From positions 124,001 to 188,000 of the forward strand of contig JAPCJH010000001.1 in NCBI GenBank assembly GCA_027887045.1: DNA of 64,000 nucleotides, given 5' to 3'. A program made the translations under genes and the position numbers. This document shows positions 7,231 to 15,486 of this stretch, in pieces (position 1 is the first letter of the stretch; every line of letters begins with the position of its first letter). The notes under the pieces are model-generated. The model had not been told where the DNA came from, did no database searches, and worked only from the letters and a program-made list of their open reading frames with translations. The stretch comes from Nitrososphaerota archaeon. Lineage in GTDB: Archaea > Thermoproteota > Nitrososphaeria > Nitrososphaerales > Gagatemarchaeaceae.

Positions 7231-7840
7231 GTTGATCGTCAGACAGCTGAAAGTAGGGACGATGGACAACTTCGTTTACATAATCGGGGACGAAAAAACC
7301 AAGGAGGCGGCCGTGATCGATTCAGGCTGGGAGATAGATCCCATCATGGATGCCGCGGTTAAGGATGGGCTGAAAATCAAGTACGCAATCGCAACCCATG
7401 AGCACTTCGACCACACCAAGACGTTGCGGGAGCTCGCGGAGCGCTCCGGGGCAAAGGTCGTTGTCCACGAGAACTCTCCCCTGAACGGAGATGTCAGAGT
7501 GGGGGACGGCGAGACGCTCGAGTTGGGAGGGGAGAAATTGAAGGTCCTGCACACGCCTGGGCACACGGAGGATGGCATCTGCATCAGCGCGGGAATGAAG
7601 CTCTTCACAGGGGACACTCTGTTCATAGGGACCTGCGGCCGTACGGATCTCCCCGGAGGCTCGGCCAGGAAACTCTTCGAGAGCCTCCACGGAGTGATAA
7701 TGAAGCTTCCCGCTCAAACGTTGATCTATCCTGGGCACGATTACGGGGATGTTTGGTTTCGAGCGCTGGAAGAAGAATCGAAGAGAAATCCCGCGTTGAT
7801 GGCGCGAAACGTCGAAGAATTCTTGGCGCTTTTCGGCTAG
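7223..7840 (+). CDS. Metallo-beta-lactamase-fold hydrolase, glyoxalase II/persulfide dioxygenase-like
   Basis: This 205-residue protein has the full metal-binding set: THEHFDH near residues 58-64, a later histidine in TPGHTEDG near 111, the aspartate in FTGDTLF near 128, and PGHDYG near 170. The GTCGRTDLPGGS segment resembles ETHE1-like persulfide dioxygenases and short glyoxalase II relatives that lack the substrate-binding C-terminal domain. The substrate is uncertain: thioesters of small thiols or persulfides are both possible. It overlaps the nnrE stop by eight bases, so the two repair-type enzymes are probably co-expressed. An alternative start, TTG at 7232, would remove three residues. 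Confidence 0.8.
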   Translation: MTELIVRQLKVGTMDNFVYIIGDEKTKEAAVIDSGWEIDPIMDAAVKDGLKIKYAIATHEHFDHTKTLRELAERSGAKVVVHENSPLNGDVRVGDGETLELGGEKLKVLHTPGHTEDGICISAGMKLFTGDTLFIGTCGRTDLPGGSARKLFESLHGVIMKLPAQTLIYPGHDYGDVWFRALEEESKRNPALMARNVEEFLALFG

Positions 7841-7853
7841 CCGGGGGGCGGGT

Positions 7854-8879
7854 TCAACCGAACCACCGCTCCAACGTCTCGGTCTGGGCTGATTCGACGT
7901 TTTTGAGCCGGTTGAGCGCAGCTTGGACGCGGTCGCGAGAGAACGAGTGCTCCTCGACTAAGAAGGAGTATATCCTCTGCTTATCGACGGGTTTCCATTC
8001 AGGCTTGATCCCCTTGATGCACGGAGGCTCAAGAAACAGGTGCCTGATCGCGTTGTAGTTGATCTTCGAGAGCTCTTCCGTCATGTCGGGAATGTCCTCG
8101 AGTCTCCCGTACTTCCTTATGTGCTTCAGAGCTGTCGCGGGCCCGATCCCCTCAAACCCATCCGGATTGAAGTCCGTCCCGAGCAGGATTGCGAGGTCGA
8201 CCAACTGCTCTCTCGTCAGCTGAAGCTCCCCGTAGACGTCGGCGAGCGTAATCCGCTCCGGCTGCACGTTCACGACGATCCCCTTGCTCGGCAGCCTTCT
8301 CTTCCCAGAAATTGTGACGTTCCTTACAAGAATTGGGGCTCCGAAAATCAGAGAGTCGTGATCCTGCGAGGCTACGGCGTTCACCGTTCCCTCCGCTGCC
8401 ATCACCGACGCCTGAGCCTCCCCCTCTGAGGGAGCGTCTACCCACGGGATCCCCATGGTCTCCAACAGGGCTTTGGATTCCTTCACCATGTCACCGCGTA
8501 GGGATGTCGAGGCTTCGGCGTACTTTCTCGCCGCGACGATGTCGCCTACCTCGATCGCCTTTGTGTACTGCACCTGTGCCTCCCGCCGTTGGGCCGACCT
8601 CCTCTGGATTTCCTGTGTCTTGAGCTCGGGGGGCTTACCATCGAAGACGAAGACGAGCTTTATCCCGAGCTCCATCAGGTTGATGTTCCTGTAGAACAGG
8701 CCGCTGAGATGGGAAGTCACTCTTCCGTGTGAATCCTTGAGATGCTCGCCGCTGGCGCCCCGGATTATCGCTAGGAACTGGTAGAGCGTGTTGTAAGCGT
8801 CCACGGCGAGCTTCCAGCCGGTAAGTTGCTGCAGCTCGATCTTCTCGCGCGTGACTATGTTGCCGAGGTCTAGGCCCAA
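7854..8879 (-). CDS. fen: Flap endonuclease 1
   Basis: FEN-1 removes 5' flaps during Okazaki fragment maturation and repair. All landmarks are visible: an N-terminal MGLDLGNIV, VDAYNTLYQF with an active-site aspartate, VFVFDGKPPELK, the acidic SEGEAQAS and SQDHDSLIFG motifs, and the helix-hairpin-helix region GTDFNPDGFEGIGP. The C-terminus ends in QTETLERWFG, a classic PCNA-interacting (PIP) box. The length of 341 residues is normal. The start is TTG at 8879. It converges with the hydrolase gene upstream on the plus strand with a 13-base gap. Confidence 0.96.
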   Translation of the reverse strand: MGLDLGNIVTREKIELQQLTGWKLAVDAYNTLYQFLAIIRGASGEHLKDSHGRVTSHLSGLFYRNINLMELGIKLVFVFDGKPPELKTQEIQRRSAQRREAQVQYTKAIEVGDIVAARKYAEASTSLRGDMVKESKALLETMGIPWVDAPSEGEAQASVMAAEGTVNAVASQDHDSLIFGAPILVRNVTISGKRRLPSKGIVVNVQPERITLADVYGELQLTREQLVDLAILLGTDFNPDGFEGIGPATALKHIRKYGRLEDIPDMTEELSKINYNAIRHLFLEPPCIKGIKPEWKPVDKQRIYSFLVEEHSFSRDRVQAALNRLKNVESAQTETLERWFG

Positions 8880-8913
8880 TTTCGCTCAGGGAGGATACTG
8901 TCCGATTAATAGA

Positions 8914-9159
8914 TTAGCCCGAATGCGCTTTTGTCTCTTCGGTCACGACCGCCTCGATGACCTCTATTCTCCGCTTGTCCTTGCCTATCCAGCGCACGCT
9001 GATCAGTCCGAGGATTTCGAGCTGCATGAGCGCCTTGTTGATCTCGTTCATCGAGGACTTGTTCCCGTTCTTGTTCATAGCCGTAAGTAGCTCATCGTCC
9101 GTGGCGCTCTTCTCCTCCTTCAACCACTCAAATGCAGCGAACTTCAAAGGAAATTTCAT
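8914..9159 (-). CDS. Small winged-helix protein
   Basis: This 81-residue protein starts with ATG at 9159. The central part (about residues 18-65) has the helix-helix-turn-helix-wing order of a small winged-helix domain: TDDELLTAMNKNG, then MNEINKALMQLEILGLISVRWIG, then a KDKRRIEVIE strand. It could be a DNA-binding regulator or a basal-transcription-type accessory factor. It lies just upstream of fen on the same strand (34-base gap). On the minus strand, GAACCTATATGAAA overlaps its start region. The target is unknown. Confidence 0.55.
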   Translation of the reverse strand: MKFPLKFAAFEWLKEEKSATDDELLTAMNKNGNKSSMNEINKALMQLEILGLISVRWIGKDKRRIEVIEAVVTEETKAHSG

Positions 9160-9304
9160 ATAGGTTCACGTTAGAAAAAATAACGCGTGTATCGCGGAGG
9201 ACACCGGACGGGTATAAAAGGTATTGGCGGCCGAGTTCTTGTTACTTGTCGAGCGACGTCCTGGTCATCCTTAGGCCTGTAAAAGCTGGCGGCGCCTCAC
9301 GTAC

Positions 9305-9604
9305 TCATTGTGGGGGTAGCTTACTGGACATCCTGCTGACGCCCATCATCTCGATCTGCCCTACCATCGGCGCGGTCGAGACGAGTCTCTCCACGTCCTC
9401 GATGCTTCCCTCCTCTTCAGGCGCGACGATGTCGAGAATAATCGCGGATAGCCCGAAGGCAATCGGTTCAATCTTTTTTCCCCTGATGTGCATGTCCTTG
9501 AGAAGTTTGGCTCTCACAGACTCGACGATCTTCTCAAGGTCATCGTTTACGTCGGCAGGGAGTACCTTAACCCTGATAACGTAGGAGCCCAACCCGATGT
9601 CCAC
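9305..9604 (-). CDS. ef1b: Translation elongation factor 1-beta
   Basis: This 99-residue protein is the archaeal GDP/GTP exchange factor for EF-1alpha. The ferredoxin-like domain is recognisable from YVIRVKVLPADVNDDLEKI at the start, the IEPIAFGLSAIILDIV strand in the middle, and EEGSIEDVERLVSTAPMVGQ, whose central part supplies the residues that act on EF-1alpha. The length is close to the usual 88-92. The gene begins where the preceding zinc-finger gene ends (9604/9605), a gene pair that is common in archaea. Confidence 0.93.
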   Translation of the reverse strand: MDIGLGSYVIRVKVLPADVNDDLEKIVESVRAKLLKDMHIRGKKIEPIAFGLSAIILDIVAPEEEGSIEDVERLVSTAPMVGQIEMMGVSRMSSKLPPQ

Positions 9605-9787
9605 CTACGGTCCTTCGAAAGCGCAGTTAACGCAGGCATAGGCGCGCGAGAACTTCCTGCACTTCTGGCACCTCCAGAGGAGGACCTCGTGGCAGTTCGG
9701 GCAATCAAACTTGGCTGCTCTCTCCCCCGGCATGATGGGTCTATTGCAAGAAACGCATGACGGGAGCGAGATGCTCTGCTGAGACAT
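9605..9787 (-). CDS. HVO_2753-type small zinc-finger protein
   Basis: This 60-residue protein has four CxxC-type pairs: CVSC near residues 11-14, CPNC near 29-32, CQKC near 40-43 and CVNC near 52-55. This is the two-zinc-finger layout of the archaeal zinc-ribbon family that is regularly encoded next to elongation factor 1-beta. Its stop directly abuts the ef1b start, so the two are co-translated. The family is thought to be an RNA- or protein-binding small factor; the exact function is not established. Confidence 0.8.
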   Translation of the reverse strand: MSQQSISLPSCVSCNRPIMPGERAAKFDCPNCHEVLLWRCQKCRKFSRAYACVNCAFEGP

Positions 9788-9823
9788 TATCGTGCGACCC
9801 CGTCTGCGACTGGGAGATATGTC

Positions 9824-10999
9824 TTACGAAAAACCTCGGAGCAGTTGTTTCGCTTCAGCAGATGCCACGACCCTCGCGAGCTTCATCACCCCGACAATCC
9901 CCAGAGACGACAGTAGCGCAGTCGCGTGAAAATCAAAGTCGGTTGAGCTGAGCTTAGAGAGGAGCTTAGGGGTGGAAAGAGTGGCGACGATGCTATCAAG
10001 CTCCTTGTTGTTGAGCTTCTCGAATACGCCTCGCAGCCTTTTCATCGACTGCATCTCCCTACCAAATCTCGATGTCCAGTCCCGCTGATAGTTGGTCAAA
10101 AGCGCAGGGTCGTCGGACCTGATAGCTTCAGCGACCCACCTCGCCGCTATCACGCTTCCGGCGATGGACGACATTATGCCACCTGCCGTGGTCGGTTTGA
10201 CCTGACCCGCGGATTCTCCTGCGAAAATTGTCCGCCCTTCGACGAACCTCTCAGATGGACCCCCAACGTATATCGGCGCCGCAATCTTCCTGATGATCTT
10301 GTGTCTTCGACCAGCCAAAAATTCATCGAGCGCCTTGAACGCGTTGATACCGAACCCTGAAGCTCCAACTTTCGCCTTCGTCCCTCCGTACGGAATGACC
10401 CACGCGAAGAACCCTGGATATTTCTCCTGGTTCAGGAATACCTCCACCTTCCCCTCTTCGACCCATTCGCCCTCGATTTCGTACTTGGCAGCGGGGATTA
10501 TCCCCTCTCTCGGACTCGATGCTGGCCCGGTCGCATCCACGAAGTAGCGACCCTCGTAAACCTCCTTTCCCTCGACCTTAACACCGTCCTTCTCTGTTAC
10601 GACGTGTTTGACTCGCTCCCCGGCGCGGAGATTTGCGCCCCTCTCGTAAGCCCTTTGCGCGATCTGCTTGTCGTACATGCTCCTGTCGAGGACGACGACC
10701 TCGAGCGCGGTCGCGTTAACCGTCAGGCTGGACCCCATCGGCGAGTGGATCACGCCCTTGTTCACGAGAGCCTGTATCGATTTCCCAATCGGGCCGTAGC
10801 CATACATCCTGAGCCCTCTCAGGCTCACCAGTCCGTCGCACTTTTCTGGTTCCCCGAATTCCTCGTGTTCCTCTAAGAGCAGGACGTTGAGCCCCCTCTT
10901 CGCTGCCTCTGAAGCGAACGTGAGGCCAGCGACGCTCCCCCCGCCCACTATTGCATCGTAACGGGACGCCAAGACGACCGGACTTGCGCAAGCCGGCAC
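9824..10999 (-). CDS. Geranylgeranyl reductase family protein
   Basis: This 391-residue flavoprotein shows the FAD-binding motif DAIVGGGSVAGLTFASEAA near residue 14, EPEKCDGLVSLRG (the conserved region after the first beta-alpha-beta), VDATGPASS, and IFAGESAGQVKPTTAGG near 260-280, as in digeranylgeranylglycerophospholipid reductases. These enzymes saturate the isoprenoid chains of archaeal membrane lipids; some relatives act on menaquinone or chlorophyll precursors. The length is normal. There is no membrane anchor. The gene is followed downstream by the zinc-finger/ef1b pair on the same strand, with a 36-base gap. Confidence 0.88.
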   Translation of the reverse strand: MPACASPVVLASRYDAIVGGGSVAGLTFASEAAKRGLNVLLLEEHEEFGEPEKCDGLVSLRGLRMYGYGPIGKSIQALVNKGVIHSPMGSSLTVNATALEVVVLDRSMYDKQIAQRAYERGANLRAGERVKHVVTEKDGVKVEGKEVYEGRYFVDATGPASSPREGIIPAAKYEIEGEWVEEGKVEVFLNQEKYPGFFAWVIPYGGTKAKVGASGFGINAFKALDEFLAGRRHKIIRKIAAPIYVGGPSERFVEGRTIFAGESAGQVKPTTAGGIMSSIAGSVIAARWVAEAIRSDDPALLTNYQRDWTSRFGREMQSMKRLRGVFEKLNNKELDSIVATLSTPKLLSKLSSTDFDFHATALLSSLGIVGVMKLARVVASAEAKQLLRGFS

Positions 11000-11057
11000 T
11001 GTTAAGTTTGCTGACGCAACAACAGGGGCGCTTTTATCTCCAGTTACGATTCATACT

Positions 11058-11345
11058 CAGGCAATCGCCGGATGAAGATGGGTCAACAGGCGACATGGGT
11101 TTACACCCGAACGCCGATCCATCCGATGTTGGATAAGAGGTTGCTTGACAAGCGTAAAATCCGAGCTGGCCATGGTCAAGCTCGCCAGTGAATAGCTGGC
11201 TCAGGACCGCTGAGGTTCGGCGGTGACGGGCTCTCAGGTGAAGCGATGGTACGGGAACCCGACGGCGACGGCAATCCCGAAAGTTGATGGGGGCAAGTTC
11301 AGAGCCTGGAGCGATGTCCGGGTAGCTTGACAGAACCCGCAAGCC
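11058..11345 (+). ncRNA. Candidate structured RNA
   Basis: No convincing reading frame exists in the 387-base gap from 11000 to 11386. A TATA-like CGCTTTTATCTCC at about 11030-11042 would start a plus-strand transcript near 11058. The interval is packed with hairpins in order: GGCG..GGGT/ACCC..CGCC (about 11089-11115), ATCCA/TTGGAT (11118-11134), GCTT/AAGC (11143-11153), CGAGCT/AGCTCG (11162-11184), GCCAG/CTGGC (11184-11200), CCGCTGA/TCGGCGG (11208-11224), and a domain closed by GGCTCT/AGAGCC (11229-11317). Near the end, GACAGAACCCG matches the conserved region V core of RNase P RNA, but I found no region I match, so that identity is only a suggestion. Confidence 0.4.
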
Positions 11346-11386
11346 TTAACCCCGCCTCTCTAAACGGTTTAGTCAAAGGAAGCTGA

Positions 11387-11734
11387 ATGAAACAGGTCAT
11401 CGCTGTCAGAACCGACCTGAAGATTGGTAAGGGGAAAATTGCAGCACAAGTCGCGCACGCCTCGCTTGCGGCTGCCGAGGAGGCGATGAGGAGCAAGCCA
11501 GGTTGGTTCGAATCATGGAAAGACGGTGGCCAGGCCAAGATAGTGGTTAAGGCAAGTGATGAGGGGCAATTGAGGGACCTGTTCAAGAAAGCCCGGAGCG
11601 CTCATCTCCCGTGCGCGATAATAGAAGATGCTGGGCTTACTCAACTTGAGCCGGGGACACCAACTTGCGTTGGCATAGGACCGGCTTCGGACGATTCGAT
11701 AGACAAGATTACGGGGAATCTCAAGCTGTTATGA
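11387..11734 (+). CDS. pth2: Peptidyl-tRNA hydrolase, Pth2 type
   Basis: Pth2 releases peptidyl groups from tRNAs dropped during translation. The 115-residue protein matches the whole family length. It starts MKQVIAVRTDLKIGKGKIAAQVAHAS, whose K-x-G-K-x-x-A-Q-x-x-H-A is the family signature, continues with IVVKASDEGQL, and ends with the EDAGLTQLEPGTPTCVGIGP motif that carries the catalytic aspartate. The start is ATG at 11387, with the AT-rich TAAACGGTTTAG just upstream. The stop overlaps the start of truD (ATGA), so the two tRNA-related enzymes are translationally coupled. Confidence 0.95.
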   Translation: MKQVIAVRTDLKIGKGKIAAQVAHASLAAAEEAMRSKPGWFESWKDGGQAKIVVKASDEGQLRDLFKKARSAHLPCAIIEDAGLTQLEPGTPTCVGIGPASDDSIDKITGNLKLL

Positions 11735-13002
11735 CCGTAATGCCCCCCGATGTCGACCTTCAGGTCGGCATGAGGACGTATGGCACCCAGACCGCTCCCT
11801 GCCCCGCTCGAATCAGGGTCAAGGAAGACGATTTCAGGGTCGAGGAGATCCTGAGAGACGGTTTCACCGCGGAAGTCGGCGAGGGCGCTTTTCCCCTCTA
11901 CAGGGTGGAGAAAAGAGGCATAGACTCATTCCACATGGCAAGAATTGTGTCGTCGGCGCTCAAGAGCCGCGTGAGCATCGCAGGGATCAAAGACAAGAAA
12001 GCGGCAACCTTGCAATACCTGACCCCCACGAGTATTCACTCTGCCCACCCTCCGCGAATTGTCGACAGGACGTTTACCGCGGAACTCGTCGGGCACCTTT
12101 CTACACCCTTCACCAGAGACATGATCATAGGGAATAGATTCGTCATCTTTCTTCGTGACCCGTGCGGGAGCATCGAAGAGACTCTTCAGGCCGTCTTCGA
12201 AACCTGTAAGGAGAGGAGGCTGCCGAACTTCTTCGGTCTCCAGAGATTTGGCGCCAGAAATCCGTTGACCCACAGGGTCGGTAGGGCCCTAATCCACGGG
12301 GACTTCAAGCGCGCGATAGAGATCCTCGTCTTCGAACCAAGGAGGAGTGAGGAGAGCTCGGCTAAGCGCGCACGGGAGCTCGCTGCGGCGGGGAAGTTCA
12401 AGGAGGCGTATGATTCTTTCAGCGGGAGGCAGGACCTCGAGCGGATAGCGCTCAGGCAAATGATCAAAGACCCCACGGATTTCAAGAAGACGTTCAGGCG
12501 CCTACCCATCGAAATCAGAAGGTTCTTCGTTCAGGCCTACCAGTCCTACATCTTCAACCTCACCTTGAGCAGGGCCCTCGAATCTGGGCTCGACATTTCC
12601 ACGGCGGAAAGCGGAGACAACTGGAACGAAATCGGTGCGGACGGACTCTCGATGGGGAAGGTCCGCGGGGTCAAAGAACCTGCAGAAGGTGGCGCGGTGC
12701 CACTAATCCAGCTCGTCGGCTACGCCTATCGAGACTATGGCTCCAGGTTCGACCATCTGCTTGCCCAGGTCATGAAAGAGGAGGATGTCACGGGGAAAAG
12801 CTTCTTCGACAAAAACGCCCAGGAGATCAGCTCGGAGGGCGGGTTTCGTCGCGCGCCTCTGATAGCAAAAGACCTGGAATCAAATATTGATGAAGGTGGT
12901 GTTAGGGTTTCGTTCTCCCTTGGAAAGGGAGGATACGCGACCACCCTAATGCGCGAAGTAATCAAGCCTCGGGACCTCGAAATTTCGGGTTTTGGGAATT
13001 AA
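11731..13002 (+). CDS. truD: tRNA pseudouridine synthase TruD
   Basis: TruD makes pseudouridine 13 in tRNAs. The 423-residue protein has the family's catalytic motif SIAGIKDKKAATLQY near residues 80-94, with the nucleophilic aspartate, plus LPNFFGLQRFGARN near 165 and QAYQSYIFN near 270, both hallmarks of TruD. The central insertion (about residues 190-260) is the TRUD-specific domain. I chose ATG 11731 because it overlaps the pth2 stop as ATGA; the frame is open 66 bases earlier but inside pth2. Family assignment is secure. Confidence 0.94.
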   Translation: MTVMPPDVDLQVGMRTYGTQTAPCPARIRVKEDDFRVEEILRDGFTAEVGEGAFPLYRVEKRGIDSFHMARIVSSALKSRVSIAGIKDKKAATLQYLTPTSIHSAHPPRIVDRTFTAELVGHLSTPFTRDMIIGNRFVIFLRDPCGSIEETLQAVFETCKERRLPNFFGLQRFGARNPLTHRVGRALIHGDFKRAIEILVFEPRRSEESSAKRARELAAAGKFKEAYDSFSGRQDLERIALRQMIKDPTDFKKTFRRLPIEIRRFFVQAYQSYIFNLTLSRALESGLDISTAESGDNWNEIGADGLSMGKVRGVKEPAEGGAVPLIQLVGYAYRDYGSRFDHLLAQVMKEEDVTGKSFFDKNAQEISSEGGFRRAPLIAKDLESNIDEGGVRVSFSLGKGGYATTLMREVIKPRDLEISGFGN

Positions 13003-13042
13003 TGCTTTAAAGCCGCTCGGGGTCGGGCAGTCTTGACCCCTA

Positions 13043-14035
13043 ATGGAGGTATACGACATGACCATTATCGGAGCGGGGCCCTCTGGACTTTTTGCAACGT
13101 TCTATTCGGGGCTAAGGAAGATGACGACTAAGCTGATCGACGCGCTGGAGCAGCCCGGAGGACAGGTCGCGGTGCTCTATCCAGAGAAGTATGTTTACGA
13201 TGTCCCTGGTTTCAGGAAGATCTTGGCGAAGGAACTGGTGAAGGACATGGTCGAACAAGCCTTCCAGTTCAACCCGACCGTGGTGCTGGGCGAGCGCGTG
13301 ACGCAGATAAGGCGACTGGATGACGGCAGTTTCGAACTGATGACGGATAAGGCCACAAAGCATATTTCGAAAACGGTGTTGATTACGGCAGGGGTAGGAG
13401 CGTTTTCACCGAACAAGCTTGACTCGCCTGGGGTCGCTGAATACGAAGGGAAGGGAGTGTTTTATTTTGTGAGGGACAAGAACATGTTCAAGGACAAGAG
13501 ACTCCTGATCGTGGGGGGCGGAGACTCGGCCGTCGATTGGGCTCTAAACCTCAACGGCTGGGCAAAGAAGATCACGATGGTGCACCGGCGTGACGTTTTC
13601 AGGGCCCACGAGGAAAGCGTGGCTGAGCTGATGAAATCGGGCGTGGACATCAAGCTCTTCTACGAAGTCAAGGAAGTTCAGGGAGATGGAAGCTGGATTA
13701 ACCGGGCCGTGGTCTTCGACAACCGAACGAAGGCGGAGACGACCTTGGACGTCGACATGATGCTGGTCAACATAGGGTTCCGGGCCGATCTGGGGCCGAT
13801 AAGGGAGTGGCCGATTGAAATCGTCGGACGTGAAATCAAGACGAACGGGAAGATGGAGACAAACGTGCCTGGCATCTACGTCGCGGGAGACATCGCTGGC
13901 CCCGTGGACAGCGTAAAGTTGAACCTGATCGCCACCGGGTTCGCACAGGCCGCATTGGCCGTCAACGTGGCGAAGAACTTTATCGACCCGAACTCGAAGG
14001 TCTTCCCCGGCCACAGCAGCGAAATGAAAATGTGA
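13043..14035 (+). CDS. Ferredoxin-NADP+ reductase, thioredoxin-reductase-like type
   Basis: This 330-residue flavoprotein has two Rossmann motifs: MTIIGAGPSGLFATFYSG near residue 6 for FAD and LLIVGGGDSAVDWALNL near 153 for NAD(P)H. PGIYVAGDIAG near 278 completes the FAD site. It lacks the CxxC pair of thioredoxin reductases; the corresponding region reads straight through. Together with LYPEKYVYDVPGF this places it with the YumC-type ferredoxin/flavodoxin-NADP reductases. It would exchange electrons between ferredoxin and NADP(H) in the cytoplasm; the zinc ferredoxin at 46684 is a possible partner. The start is ATG at 13043, preceded by a CTTTAAAG TATA-like stretch. Confidence 0.85.
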   Translation: MEVYDMTIIGAGPSGLFATFYSGLRKMTTKLIDALEQPGGQVAVLYPEKYVYDVPGFRKILAKELVKDMVEQAFQFNPTVVLGERVTQIRRLDDGSFELMTDKATKHISKTVLITAGVGAFSPNKLDSPGVAEYEGKGVFYFVRDKNMFKDKRLLIVGGGDSAVDWALNLNGWAKKITMVHRRDVFRAHEESVAELMKSGVDIKLFYEVKEVQGDGSWINRAVVFDNRTKAETTLDVDMMLVNIGFRADLGPIREWPIEIVGREIKTNGKMETNVPGIYVAGDIAGPVDSVKLNLIATGFAQAALAVNVAKNFIDPNSKVFPGHSSEMKM

Positions 14036-14037
14036 TC

Positions 14038-14499
14038 TCAGTGATTTAGACCGAGAACCCGGCTGTAGTTGTAATCGCTCCTTATTGATGGATTAATTGG
14101 GTCGACAAGAATGCACTCGTACCACGCGAAGCGGCCGTCCCTCCACACTATATACGAACCCAGGACTTTCATGTTCCGGTATTTCTCGCCGACGCGCCTC
14201 TCGGCAACCTGCTTGGAAGACACCGCCGATTTCATCTTGAGGACACCCATGTGCTTCGGCCTCCTCCCGGAGGTGGGTCTCTTCCTTCTCATGCCTCCCC
14301 GGGATACACGAATTCTTACAACTGCTACTCCATCCTTGGCCTTGTAGCCTAGCATCCTCGCCCTGTCGAGCCTCGAAGGCCTCTCGATTCTGATGACCGT
14401 CGGCTCTTTCCTGAATTGAACCGCTCGGGCCAAGATGTCGCCTCCCTTCTCGCTGAAGATCGCCTGCCACGATTTTCCGATCTGGCTTGACAGCGTCAT
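14038..14499 (-). CDS. rpl15e: 50S ribosomal protein L15e
   Basis: This 153-residue basic protein matches eL15 end to end: ERPSRLDRARMLGYKAKDG near residues 39-57, RVSRGGMRRKRPTSGRRPK near 64-82, AERRVGEKYRNMKVLGSYIV near 98-117, and the C-terminal DGRFAWYECILVDP. It binds 23S rRNA in the large subunit. The start is ATG at 14499. It converges with the ferredoxin reductase gene with only a two-base gap. Confidence 0.96.
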   Translation of the reverse strand: MTLSSQIGKSWQAIFSEKGGDILARAVQFRKEPTVIRIERPSRLDRARMLGYKAKDGVAVVRIRVSRGGMRRKRPTSGRRPKHMGVLKMKSAVSSKQVAERRVGEKYRNMKVLGSYIVWRDGRFAWYECILVDPINPSIRSDYNYSRVLGLNH

Positions 14500-14547
14500 C
14501 GTTTGGCTCGTCTGAAATAAGCAGATAAACGTTCGCTACGGAGTGGC

Positions 14548-15486
14548 CTACTTCCGTCCGACTTCCTCGGAAAAAAGCGCTTCGATCTTCCCAGATATGA
14601 CGTCCATTGCCCCTGCTTGAGCTTCGACCGTCTGTCCGCCGATGTGGGGGGTTACGATGATGTTTGGCAGGCTCAGTATTTCTCCCGAAGCTGGCTCTGT
14701 TTCGAAAACGTCCAGCGCAGCCCCACCCAGCCTTCCCTCCTTCAGCGAGGCAATGAGGGCCTTTTCGTCAATAACACCACCCCTCGATGTGTTGATCAGG
14801 TACGAACCTGGCATCATCTTCCGAAGTTTTTCTGCGTCAACGAGGTGCCTCGTTTCCTTCGTGAGGGGGACGTGAAGCGTTATGAAAATGGATGAACTGA
14901 AAAGTTCATCCATGCTCACCATCCTTATGCCCAACTTACGCGTCACTTCTCCCGGAATCTCAATCGCGTCGTACCCCTTGATGGACATGCCTAGTACCCC
15001 CGCCACTTCGGCGACCCTCCTGCCTATTCTCCCGAGACCGAGGATTCCGAGAGACTTACCCTTCAACTCCACGCCCACGAGACCGTCCTTCAACCAGCGG
15101 CCCGCCCTTAGTTCGCCGTCGGCAAGAGTCAGCCTCCTGCTCAAAGCCAGCATTAGGAGCACCACGTGCTCGGCAACTGCCTCAATCAGTGCCTCGGGGC
15201 TGTTCAGCACCGCGACTCCCCGTTGAGTCGCCGCCTCCAGGTCTAAGTTGTCCAGCCCGGTTCCCGGCCTGGCGATCACCTTTAGGCGGGTCCCCCTTTC
15301 AAGGACCGTCCTGTCAACCTGGGTGCGACCTCTGACGATCAGGACGTCGTATCCACCGACGGCAGCGAGAAGCTCTTCCCTACTGATTCTGGGGCGATAA
15401 TCCAATGCGAAGCGCGCGCCGAGTTTCAGGTGATCCAACTCGACTGGGTCGCAGACGAGAACTTTGATCGGCTCCAGTCGGCTCAC
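14548..15486 (-). CDS. serA: D-3-phosphoglycerate dehydrogenase (short form)
   Basis: This 312-residue D-isomer 2-hydroxyacid dehydrogenase has ARPGTGLDNLD near residue 72, the NAD-binding GKSLGILGLGRIGRRVAEV near 143, the catalytic arginine in INTSRGGVIDEKAL near 232, and the glutamate and histidine in the later DVFETEP and TPHIGGQT motifs. The substrate loop and pattern match SerA, which starts serine synthesis from 3-phosphoglycerate. The regulatory ACT and intervening domains of long SerA proteins are absent, as in many archaea. Its start overlaps the end of the next upstream gene by four bases (15483-15486). Another hydroxyacid such as glyoxylate remains possible. Confidence 0.82.
   Translation of the reverse strand: MSRLEPIKVLVCDPVELDHLKLGARFALDYRPRISREELLAAVGGYDVLIVRGRTQVDRTVLERGTRLKVIARPGTGLDNLDLEAATQRGVAVLNSPEALIEAVAEHVVLLMLALSRRLTLADGELRAGRWLKDGLVGVELKGKSLGILGLGRIGRRVAEVAGVLGMSIKGYDAIEIPGEVTRKLGIRMVSMDELFSSSIFITLHVPLTKETRHLVDAEKLRKMMPGSYLINTSRGGVIDEKALIASLKEGRLGGAALDVFETEPASGEILSLPNIIVTPHIGGQTVEAQAGAMDVISGKIEALFSEEVGRK

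Noticed and set aside
11034-11342. Minus-strand frame of 102 codons in the structured-RNA interval.
   Set aside because: The composition (many R, S, P) and lack of any recognisable pattern, promoter or ribosome site point to a shadow.
11500-11520. GGTTCGAATC resembling a tRNA T-loop.
   Set aside because: It lies inside pth2 in the correct reading frame and has no partner stems.
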